Source: Lingula anatina (Eukaryota > Brachiopoda > Lingulata > Lingulida > Lingulidae). From it: a DNA stretch of 62,000 nt. The position numbers and the translations under genes are program-made. Where the stretch lies: assembly GCF_001039355.2 (NCBI RefSeq), contig NW_019775596.1, positions 1-62,000 of the forward strand. The letters run 5' to 3'. Positions 34,655 to 45,135 of the stretch are shown here, piece by piece (position 1 is the stretch's first letter; each line of letters opens with the position of its first letter). The notes below the pieces were generated by a model. That model made no database searches, was not told the origin of the DNA, and saw only the letters and a program-made list of their open reading frames with translations.

Positions 34655-37600
34655 AAAGGGTACATCTGAAAAATATAACAGATAAGACATTTTACACAGT
34701 ATTAAGACTGTCAAAATATTGAAATTGATATTAAAATTAATTATTGGCCTTCTTGTTTTCTCAGGTTTTTGTTTGAGGGGGAAGAAGGAACCGTCCTATA
34801 CACTGGTGATTTTAGACTAGAAAAAGGTTCTGCAGCAAGAATTCCACAACTGAATTCGGGTTCTAGGTAAGTGGTAGTAGTTGTTCACAAACTGAATGCA
34901 ATAGATGTATAGATGTCAATAGTTTTTTACATTTTCTGTAAGGAGCAATTGGGCTTCTCTGACAAAGATGGATTTGTTGATTTATCAGGCTTTTGATGAT
35001 GGTTTGAGACCAATTGTTGATTTAAGAAAGATATTTTCTGAACACAGCTAATGTCCCTTTTGGAGGTGATTTGTGCTATGTAAAGTACATTAAACTGCAT
35101 TTGTGTTTACATGGTATTTAGAATACAGGAGTCCTTTTTCCTAATTCCATAAAATTAATTTATTAATTAACTAATTTAAAAGATTTAAATAAATAACTTT
35201 TAATTTGTAAACAAAAAAAAAAAGAAAGAAAAAGAAACAAAGGAAAAAGGAATAAAGGGAAGAATGAAAACAATGTTTTTTTTTTTTTTTTAATTTCAGA
35301 TCCAAAAATATAAGAAGCCTTTATGTTGACACCACGTTCTGCACACCAAAAGCATTCCACATTCCAAGCCGCCAGGAGTGTCGTGATGTCATCATCTCTG
35401 TGATTGACAGTTGGATTCAGCTAAGCCCCGCCCACATGGTTGTGCTGAAGGGCAAGGCTTCTCTGGGATACGAGTATATTTATGAGGAAGTAAACAAGGA
35501 GTTTAAACAAAAGGTTTGATAAATTTTCGCCAAAGACAACAGACTTGGGGCCTGTTTTACAATAGATAATAAGTTGATGTTGAGGCTAAAACTTTAGCAT
35601 TACTTAGACTTAGCTGACAAAGCTGCAATACACAAAAATCTTTAAGACGTCTAACCGCATTTTGTAAGCATTTATGTAATGTATTTTTTTATCATTGTGA
35701 CTGTGTATGATTTAATGGTAGCAGTTATAAAAATGAAAGTTATTAAAATGTCTGTCATTTAAATGGTGTCAGTTGCATTGTTTATTTTATGGCATGTTAT
35801 TTAATTACCAGATTAACATTACGTATGATTTCATTATCAGATTCACATTACATTTTTTTTATTATCAGATTCACATTACATTTATTTTATTATCAGATTC
35901 ACATTACATGTTATTTCATTACCAGATTCACATTACATTTTATTTTATTACAAGATTCACATTACATGTTATTTTCTTATCAGATTCACATTACACATTA
36001 TTTCATTACCAGATTCACATTACATTTTTTTTATTGTCAGATTCACATTACATGTTATTTTATTTACAGATTCATATAAGTGAACGCAAGATGAAGATGT
36101 ACACAGGGGTGCCACAGATCAGCAAGTGTTTCACCACTGATCCCACGGGGACACAAGTACATGCTTGTGAGTGGCAGGTAAGACTTGAATTGAGATTTCC
36201 ATTTATCGGTTTGATTTTTAATTACCAACATATTGCCTTTATGCATCTTTTAATTGGAAATAGTGCCATACAAGTTTAATGATTCTGATAGTTGTATTTA
36301 AAAAAGTGGTACAGCTCAAGTGCAAAACTGTAAACAACAAGTCAAAGTTTCACTTACCGTAGGTTTCACACACTGGCTATTGGAAGTGACAGAAAATATT
36401 TTTAATCGAGTTGTGCCAAAAAGAAAGTATCATGTCATAATTTAATATGCATGAAACAAACACATTGGCTTCCAATAAAAAAAAGAATGAGTCAAAAAGT
36501 GTGCCATAGGCAGTGCCAAAAAGTAGTGATAGTAATATTAAAGTGATACTTGATAATAGAGTTTAAATCCTCTATAATTTAAATTTAAATTTCTGGATGC
36601 TTTTTCCCCTTCAAATATTCAATCCACTCATTATTAATAGATTAATAAATATGATAACAATTTTTTTCATCCACTTAGTGTATGTAATACTATATAGTTT
36701 CAGGGAGAGTCCAGCACTTTGCCCTGTGGTCACAAACTGACCAGTGGAGATGACCCCAGAGTTCTGACCATTCTCATGTCCACTATGTGGTTCACCCAGG
36801 AGGTCCGTCCTCACGAAATCATCTGTGGTGAGAAAGGATTTTATAGGACATGTTTTTCCTTCCACTCCTCGTACCAAGAGATACGTGACTTTGTCAGTTA
36901 TCTCCAGCCTTGCCGTGTGTTCCCTAACGTTATTCCCGTTAAGGAAGATTTGGAAAAGGTATTTGTAGGCAAATCTGGATTTATTATAATTTTCATAAAT
37001 GGCATGTTATATGTTGTTAATAAAGAAGTCATAATTGAATCTAAAATAACCAACCAAAGAAACTAACCAGCAAACAAATAATGAGAGAGAGATGGAGAAA
37101 CAGAGAGAGATACAAAACAATACAAAGGGAATTGAAGTATAGGCAAAAGTCGAGAGTCTGTATAAAGTATACACAAACACATATAGGATATTACTAAACT
37201 GTACTCGTAAGATATATATTCACTTTCCTTTTGGTTACTTATAAAACCATTGGTCACTTATTTAATATCTGAGAAAATTATAATCATAAGGTTTCAAGGA
37301 AGTAGTGCTCTATATGTTTAAATGCTCCTTTTTTATCCTCAGGTACAAAAAAGACTGAACAGTTTTCTGAAACTGCCCCATTTATCGCGTGGTACAATAG
37401 GTGGGGAGTATAAGCCACTGGGCATGCTCAACAGGAAGTGGTTTGAGAAGCGGAGAAAAAAGACGTCAGGTATACGTGATATGTCAATGCACCATGAGTT
37501 AGTGATAGAGGTGTATGTGATTTGCAATAATGCAAAGCACAAATGGTTGTCTCATATGCCTTTGCTTTGGAAGTATTTATCTGACAGCAGATACAGTGCA

Positions 37601-40600
37601 TTGAGAACAAGAGTCCCAGACATGGTTTTCCCCCTTCTTACAAAAATTTCCTGAGGTGTTCTATATGCTCTATGGGACTCTTTAGGAATCCTGCATGACT
37701 CCATGGGATTCTATAGGAATTCTTTAAGATGCCCTATTGGAAACATATAGGACCCTAAAGAATTTCAGGCCAATTTCCTACATGGTTCTGTAGAACACTA
37801 AAGGACTCTGTGGGAAATTTTCTAAGGGTTGTGCANGATTTCCATTTATCGGTTTGATTTTTAATTACCAACATATTGCCTTTATGCATCTTTTAATTGG
37901 AAATAGTGCTATACAAGTTTAGTGATTCTGATAGTTGTATTTAAAAAAGTGGTACAGCTCAAGTGCAAAACTGTAAACAACAAGTCAAAGTTTCACTTAC
38001 CGTAGCTTTCACACACTGGCCATTCCAAGTGACGGAAAATATTTTTAAGTGAGTTGTGCCACAAAGAAAATATCATGTCATCATTTAATATGAATGAAAC
38101 ATTGGCTTCCAATTAAAAAAAAGAATGAGTCAAAAAGTGTCCAATGTAAAGAAGTAGTGATAGCGATACTGAAGTTATACTAAATAATAGAGTGTAACTC
38201 TTATATAAGTGAAATGTAACTTTCTGGGTGCTTTTTGCCCTTAAAAAATATACCCCACTCATTATTAATAGGTATTTTGAATATGATAACATTTTTTTCA
38301 TCCACTTAGTGTATGTAATACTATATATAGTTTCAGGGAGAGTCCAGCACTTTGCCCTGTGGTCACAAACTGACCAGTGGAGATGACCCCAGAGTTCTGA
38401 CCATTCTCATGTCCACTATGTGGTTCACCCAGGAGGTCCGTCCTCACGAAATCATCTGTGGTGAGAAAGGATTTTATAGGACATGTTTTTCCTTCCACTC
38501 CTCGTACCAAGAGATACGCGACTTCATCAGTTATCTCCAGCCTTGTCGTGTGTTCCCTAATGTTATTCCCAATGAGGAGGATTTGGAAAAGGTATTTGTA
38601 GGCAAATCTAGATTTATTATAATTTTCATAAATGGCATGTTATATGTCGTTAATAAGGAAGTCATAATTGAATCTAAAATAACCGACCAAAGAAATAAAC
38701 CAGCAAACAAATAATGAGAGAGAGATGGAGAAACAGAGAGAGAGATACAAAACAATCCAAAGGGAATTGAAGTATATAGGCAAAAGTCGAGAGTCTTTAT
38801 AAAGTATACACAAACACATATAGGATATTACTAAACTATACTCCTAATATATATTCACTTTACTTTTGGTTACTTATAAAACCATTGGTCACTTATTTAA
38901 TATCTGAGAAAATTATAATCATAAGGTTTCAAGGGAGTAGTGCTCTATATGTTTAAATGCTCCTTTTTTATCCTCAGGTACAAAAAAGACTGAACAGTTT
39001 TCTGAAACTGCAACATATATCGCGTGGTACAACAGACGGGGAGTATAAGCCACTGGGCATGCTCAACAGGAAGTGGTTTGAGAAGCGGAGAAAAAAGACA
39101 TCAGGTATTGTAATATGTCAATGCACCTTGTGTTAGTGATAGAGATGTATGTGATTTACAATGCAAAGCATGTGTGGATGTCACATATGCCTTTGCTCTG
39201 GAAGTATTTATCTGACAGCAAATACAGTGCATTGAGAACAAGAGTCCCAGACATGGTTTCCACCCTTCTTACAAAAATTTCCTGAGATGTTCTGTATGCT
39301 CTATGGGACTCTTTAGGAATCCTGCATGACTCCATGGGATTCTATAGGAATTCTTAAAGATGCCCTATTGGAAACATATAGGACCCTAAAGAATTTCAGG
39401 CCAATTTCCTACATGGTTCTGTAGAACACTAAAGGACTCTGTGGGAAATTTTTCTAAGGGTTGTGTACTCATTATGTAAGATACACCATGTCTGGTTCTT
39501 TTGTACTCAAACTCTGCTTTAGTACAAATAAATATCTGTGAATGTAATACTTTTTTATTGATTTGAAACTTGACACTTGATGTGGCTTAAATTTTTGTAA
39601 GTTTTATAAAATATTCTCCCCATATGATGTTGATTTTTTATAAGAATAGGGCTATTTGGATTTTTACTGAATGAAATTTTGTTGGATGCAAATTTAAGTA
39701 GAGCCAAAAAAAATTTTTAAAGTATGAATATCCTTTTGTATTATGTAGTGATCATTGTTGAGATCAATTCCTTTATGTTTTGATTGTAAAATAACAAGTT
39801 ATCATGTTATTTTATAATCAAATAACATGTTATCATGAAGTCATAAAATGGTAAAAGACATTTTATAATTTCTATCCACAGCTACCTCTACTGAGAATTC
39901 TGAAGAGTTAGACCTCTCAGACACCCCACCCAAAAAGAGAAGCAGAAAGAATTTGCAGGTTAACTCTGGGAAAGGAGACAGCAATGGTGATGGTATGGAG
40001 GTCAATGGTCTTTCATTTAGTCCTGACACAGTGAAAGGCAACTTCATGGAAGCTCGTGGGAATGATGATGATAATGATAACAGTCAGGAGCAAAGAGAAG
40101 ACAGTGATTCTTACATCACCGATGAAGAAATTGACCGGTTTTCTCAACCCGAGGGTGGTTTGGATCTTTTTGATGAAGAGGCAAGAAAAGGCGATGGAGA
40201 TCATCAGGCAGAGGTGGTGGCGGAGGACCAGTCCCAGAAGGAAATGGAGAATCGAAAAGTGGAATCTGTCTCATTGTCGTGGGATTGCATATTCACAGAG
40301 TATAGCCAGTCTCTTACGTACATGAGCGATGGGGAGGAGGAAGAGGAAGATGAACAGGTAAATGACCAAAGAAAATATATTAAAAATGGTTGCCATGGCG
40401 ACCAAGAGGAGACCTTATTGGTCAATGGCATCACCTCGGAAGAGAAAGGGAACAACACGCAGACTAATTCAGAAATGCATATTGAGAGCAGTTCAGGCAA
40501 TGTCATGGTTTCTCCTCCTGATTTTCCCTCAAGTGGAAAATCAGTTCTGGCCAGTAAAAACACAATGCCACTATCAAATGCTGCTGACAGTAAAATCCAT

Positions 40601-42205
40601 AGCAGCAAGGAACAGTTGGAAAATGATGTTGTTATTGATGCTGCTGCTGAAAGTTCTTGTAAAAAGACAGTGGATGATGACATATTAAACACTAGTTGTC
40701 CAACTGACAGTGATGTTACCATCTCCCCCCATTGTTCTCAGCAAAGTATCGAAGGAAGAAAAAATAAATCCATTACTGACAGCGATGCCACTGTAACACC
40801 ACAGTGCTCACAAGACACTTGCCTAAATGGAATAGAAGGGACGACAAGCACGGCTACCTCAAATGTGACTAGCAAAAAGCAAAGAGAGATGAACTCTGAA
40901 AAGAATAATGGTGAGAATTCTGATCTCCATAAGGGCTTGGCTACACCAGATGATAAAAATAAGGATTGTGATTCTGAAAGTGATAAGTCTGTTAATACTC
41001 CAGAGGAGAATAATGATGACATCATATTGTTGGATGATGTTGCTGGGAGTGCTAGGGCAGGTTTTTCACGCTATCCTTTTCAGCAACGATTCAGGGACGA
41101 GAGTATGGCTGGATCGAACACTGCCAATCTGAATCCATGTGACATGACTGTTGGCGCATTTTTTGCTATGAGGAGCAGGCAAAAACGACTGGAAAGACTT
41201 TTAGAAATTGAGAAGAAACGGCCCCACCTAACAGCAGCACTTACCAACAACACAACCCTAGATGGCAGCATTTATGCAAGACAAGGTAATCCTACAGCCA
41301 CAACAACTCTGAGGAGAGGGAATGCCCCTAGTGAAGATGATGTTATTGACCTTACTGATGAAATGCCTCTTGAAACTGGAACTACAGTCCGTGAGCTTCT
41401 TAGTGATAGCGACGACAATCTAAGCAGTTGCTATGACAGTGAGGAAATCTTCAGCGACGATTCAGATAGCAGTGATCATCTGATCAAAGTCGGCCATGTG
41501 CCAAATATACTAAGAGGTTCCAGTAGGGTTAGAGGCATTGGGAGACCTGTCCCCTTTCAGTCCTTTCCTCGTGTACCCTTTCCCAAGCCCCCAAGACCAA
41601 GGGCCATTTACCAGTCAGACGAGGTTATTGTTCTGGGGAGCAGCGATGAAGAGGAGGAAGAGGAGAAAAAAATGTCTGAATCTGTCACCGACAGTGCTAA
41701 CCCACAAAGAGATCATAATGACCAAGAATTAACTAATAGATTTGATATTGTGGTGACTGATTCTGAGGAGAAACAATCAGCAGGAGTTGCTGGTGACCCT
41801 GATTCTAAATCTTCTGCGTCTGCTTTACACGCCACCGCTGACAAAAACTTTTCTTTAACCAATCTAAATATGGAAACTTCATTCAAAGATTCAGTAGCAG
41901 ATTTGTCACAGGACGTTTGTTCTGTAACAGAAAAATGTCACGCCAGTGATGATGGGAATAGTGTTTTGACAAAAGACAGAGGATGTAAACAAACAGCAGA
42001 CAGTCCAGATCAAGGGCAACAACCTTCAACTGGTGCATCAGCTTCAGCCACAGACTCGGAGGAAGGGTCTTTCATTGTTGAAAAAACACCTGAAACCAAA
42101 AAACCGAACTCGCAGGAGATTTTGAAACTTCAAGAGGACATAGCTGGTGGGAAGATGGATGACATGTTCTCTGCAGTGAAGAAGAGATGTGATGACGGTC
42201 CGTAG
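32677..42205 (+). CDS. DCLRE1C: Artemis nuclease (SNM1C), ten coding exons
   Basis: Exons: 32677-32785, 33633-33684, 34010-34100, 34355-34467, 34765-34866, 35300-35513, 36070-36177, 36704-36958 (or 38337-38591), 37343-37469 (or 38978-39104) and 39882-42205. All phases agree, giving 1164 residues. The start has a strong context (CCACCATGA). Metallo-beta-lactamase motifs are intact: H33, H35, D37, H38 (SHCH plus DHM, split by intron 1), H116 (AAHCPGS), D137 (YTGDFR) and D166 (VDTTFC). The first four have the same numbers as in human Artemis. The beta-CASP part follows, with [11 protein letters not shown] and FPNVIP in exon 8. Artemis, activated by DNA-PKcs, opens hairpins and trims ends in non-homologous end joining. 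Exon 10 is a disordered acidic tail of about 770 residues with a basic NLS (PPKKRSRK) at its start and a conserved-looking AVKKR near the stop. It is longer than the human protein (692 residues) because of this tail. Confidence 0.93.
33268..33612 (-). mobile_element. MITE in Artemis intron 1 (second copy at 44049-44371)
   Basis: About 340 bp matches the reverse complement of 44049-44371. Shared words include ACCACAAAAACGGCAGTTA and ATGGATTCATTAACCATTGGTAAGTATG. Its right end, TTATCCCTTTAA, lies 20 bp before Artemis exon 2. The left TIR is eroded. Confidence 0.7.
33803..33851 (+). repeat. (TTA)n microsatellite in Artemis intron 2
   Basis: About 16 tandem trinucleotides. Confidence 0.9.
34626..34652 (+). 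repeat. (GA)n microsatellite in Artemis intron 4
   Basis: About 13 GA units. Confidence 0.9.
35800..36069 (+). repeat. Minisatellite copying the 3' splice site of Artemis exon 7
   Basis: About nine units of 28-29 bp, each reading ATTCACATTACAT, then a T-rich run, then CAG (TTATTATCAG or variants; one ends AAG). The real exon 7 acceptor (TTTATTTACAG at 36059-36069, then ATTCATATAAG) is the last member of the series. Nearly every unit therefore ends in a usable-looking acceptor, giving a ladder of decoy 3' splice sites. Unit length is not a multiple of three in most cases, so most decoys would break the frame. Confidence 0.85.
36194..37835 (+). repeat. Artemis exon 8-9 region, first copy
   Basis: Holds exons 8 and 9 and their introns. 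The whole segment recurs at 37837-39471 after the N at 37836. The two exon pairs differ by a few residues (FVSYL versus FISYL, PVKEDL versus [16 protein letters not shown] versus [10 protein letters not shown]). Confidence 0.85.
37837..39471 (+). repeat. Artemis exon 8-9 region, second copy
   Basis: Starts at the N with GATTTCCATTTATCGG (equal to 36194) and stays similar to AAGGGTTGTG at about 39470, where the first copy ends at the N. Exon 9 ends in phase 1 while exon 8 starts in phase 0, so splicing both pairs in series would shift the frame and reach a TGA within about 17 codons. Only one pair can serve a given transcript. Confidence 0.85.
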
Positions 42206-43492
42206 AATGGTGTGACCATTGAAAATTAATAAGAGTGTGTGTGCGTGAAGTTTGCTGTTCTACCATTTTTTTTTGTTTAAATGCACTAAATAGGTTTATG
42301 TATTTGCCGTACTTGAAACTAAATAATTAATGAGTTTTTGTATAATAATTAGTACTATGGAATGATTATATTGATGAATAATTAAATAATCTAGAATCTT
42401 TGATATGTGAATTATCTGCTAATTTGTAAATAGTTATCTTTTTATTTATCACCATGATTTATTGATTATTATTAAAGTTCATTTGTAATTTATACTATCA
42501 TTTATTTACTGATTTATTATTATTATCATTTTGTAACATATTTAATTTAGTTTTGTTTTTGCTGTAAGTAACTCAATATATTTTTACATTTGGTGAAGTA
42601 CATTTTGTTGATTACTATGTAATTGGCAATGTATGTATGTAAAAAAAAAAAAATAAAATAAGCTGTAGCCTGTTTTAGAATTCAGGCAAAATTGAATGAA
42701 TTTTAAACATTGGTTTAAACATTGGTTTACATGGTAATGCATAAACATTTTTATTTGAATTGTAACATTTATTTTCTATAATTTTCTAAAATAAGAATAC
42801 TTACTGAGTTTATCAGGTGCTAAGCAGATAGAATTGAGTAAGATAAAGATAAATTAAGACAATTCACATATGTTAATTACATATTGGAATATGTTCTTCA
42901 GTTTGTTAATAATATAAGAACATAAGGTTTTAATCCTCCTTAACTAATATTATGATGCAAGATAGTATCTCAATGCTTATTATTTTGTAACAAAAGAAAA
43001 TTTGTAATCTAATATTAAAAATATAGAAGCAGTAAATATGTACTAGTACATTATTCTCTTTGCATGTGCCATATAAGAAAAATTGTTCAGTCATTTGAAT
43101 TTTATAACCTTATATGCAGCCAATTGATTTGATTAAGCTTTAGGATGTGAAAAACTATAAATCATTGAGTTATTAATATTAAGACTTTTAAATTATTGTT
43201 ATATTATATTGAGTAGCTGGAATGTTAATAATATGTATATATTTTGGTTTTAAATTTGTACATAATTATTGGAACAAGTGGGTTTTATTTGAATTCTTGA
43301 ATTATTGTATTTTGATAAAAGATTGTTCTCTTCATGTGCATACAGTAGACCTTGCACGTATATAGTAAATTGGGAGTGGCTATTTATTTATTTATTTATT
43401 TATTTATAAGATTCCCATTATAGGTGTATTGCATTCTCTGTATTGTCCTTAGGCTCAGCTGGGAATTTGGTATTCAGTCTGGTATACCCAAG
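42206..43492. other. Artemis 3' UTR and flank
   Basis: AT-rich, no ORF of note. A poly(A) signal AATAAA at 42652-42657 follows an A-run and is the best 3' end candidate for Artemis. A (TTTA)n tract is at about 43379-43409. Confidence 0.5.
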
Positions 43493-43660
43493 TGCCCTCT
43501 ATATTTGAGGCTGCCAAGGGTGCCCACTATATGTGAGGCTGCCAAGGGTGCCCTCCATATGTGAGGCAGCCAAGGGTGCCCTCTATATGTGAGGCAGCCA
43601 AGGGTGCCCTCTATATGTGAGGCAGCCAAGGGTGCCATCTAAATGTGAGGCTGCCAAGGG
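43493..43660 (+). repeat. 28-bp minisatellite, six copies
   Basis: The unit TGCCCTCTATATGTGAGGCA-GCCAAGGG repeats six times with one to four substitutions per copy. No coding role is apparent. Confidence 0.9.
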
Positions 43661-44048
43661 TGAGGTCTGCTGTACTTTTGACTCTGACAATTTTAAAATT
43701 GAATTGACATATTACAGAGTAGATTTTATTCAGTGTAATGTTGGAATATCTTTCAAGGCAGTAAGACCTATGATTTTCTAAGAGCTTTGGAACTTTTTTT
43801 TTTAATATAACTTCAACAATGTCCTTTTATTCTCAGGGAAAATACATAAAAAATGATTCAAAAGTGCAGCAAAATGCAATACCTGAATGGTACTTTATAC
43901 ACATGTATGTATATGCGCCATATTTTACTGCATTTGGGGTTAGGGAAGAGAAATAAGTACCCCCTTTCACAAAGTCTTGACATTCTGGATAAATACAGTT
44001 TTTTTTTTCAAATATTCTCTTGCCTGATTATGTTGTGTCTCATTAGGC
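43661..44048. other. Non-coding spacer
   Basis: I see no gene or repeat apart from homopolymer runs. Confidence 0.4.
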
Positions 44049-44371
44049 TTAAAGGGATAATAACTCTTTGTTTCGGCAAAAAAAAAAATTAACAACAATT
44101 TTCCCATACTTACCAATGGTTAATGAATCCATTTTTACATTCAAAGTTAGTCCCTGGTTTTTTCTAAAAAATTTGGATTCTCGTTAAAATCTCTTAACAG
44201 AGTATAGCCATCAGTGGAGGTCACGTGGTCTAAAGACAAGCTCAGATATCAGAATAATAGCTATAACTGCCGTTTTTGTGGTAAAACAGAATATATTATA
44301 TTTCTATGAGTTATTCACAATGTTTTTATTGTGAAGTATAGATGCCATACGAAGAGTTATTATCCCTTTAA
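44049..44371. mobile_element. 323-bp MITE, TIR TTAAAGGGATAATAACTCTT
   Basis: Both ends carry TTAAAGGGATAATAACTCTT as exact inverted repeats (44049-44068 and 44352-44371). TTAA at the extreme ends may be the target duplication. A degenerate copy lies in inverse orientation at 33268-33612. Confidence 0.8.
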
Positions 44372-45073
44372 CTATGTTTTTTTTTTTTCATAAATAATAT
44401 TGATTCATATGGTGATATGGTGAAGTTATAACAGTAAAATATGAATTTAAGTACTTACACTTTTACAACTTGGCATGAATGGGTTCTTTGATAATGGGTA
44501 TGAGGTAGAAAAATGGACTTCATGTTAGGACTTCTTAGGTTGGTTCTAATTTTTTATATCCCCTCTATCCTAAGTAGCGGGACATTCGTAAAAACGTCAG
44601 TGACGTTGATTGATGTTTGGACAGTTAAGACTTGTATTTTTTACCATACCCCAGTGAGATTTTTAAATTTTACTATAACAAATTGAAAAGGTAATTAAAA
44701 TAGCCACCGAAATTATTGTTAAGAATATGAAACTATGTCGTGGTCTAGATTTTATGGTAATAGGGTACGCATGAATAAAGTGTGTGGGGTTACAAAAATG
44801 CAAACTGTGAGATAATTCTAACTGGGCTTTTAAACATACATGTAGTTATGAATCTGGGTTTTTTTTACAAGTTAGAACCCAAATGTTCAGTTTATATTAA
44901 CCAGCATCTTAGGGACAGGCAATATAATTTATCTGGTCAGTTACAATTATGTTATGAAGAATCCATGCAGTCATTCAACTGTTGCCATCGTAGTTGTTGT
45001 CTCGGCCATGGCGCATTCAGCAATAGCGCCGGGCGATATTGCTGCTTGACAGCCTTGTACATATAGTCTAGCA
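44372..45073. other. Non-coding stretch, possible promoter before 45074
   Basis: No exon recognised. GC content rises at 44980-45040 (GCCATGGCGCATTCAGC and a CGCCGGGCG word), which would suit a promoter for the candidate exon at 45074. Confidence 0.3.
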
Positions 45074-45135
45074 ATGGGCAATACTGCAGGTGTAACAGGA
45101 TTGCAAGTCTTAGGAATGGAAGTGCTGGCTACCGG
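45074..45135 (+). CDS. Candidate first coding exon, MGNTAGVTG...
   Basis: An ATG in good context (AGCAATGGGC) opens 62 nt that end at a clean donor, CTACCG|GTAGGT. The peptide MGNTAGVTGLQVLGMEVLA begins Met-Gly-Asn, compatible with N-myristoylation, and is hydrophobic. I do not recognise the family and found no second exon, so this is tentative. Confidence 0.25.

Noticed and set aside
35773-36279. Plus-strand ORF of 168 codons rich in His, Phe and Tyr
   Set aside because: It is translation of the intronic minisatellite running into exon 7 in the right frame only at its end; the splice site and Artemis homology explain the end.
40204-40722. 172-codon minus-strand ORF
   Set aside because: It is the shadow of the acidic repeat-rich Artemis exon 10 on the other strand.
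43493-43660. CRISPR-like array (28-bp units)
   Set aside because: Units are contiguous with no unique spacers, in animal DNA; it is a minisatellite.
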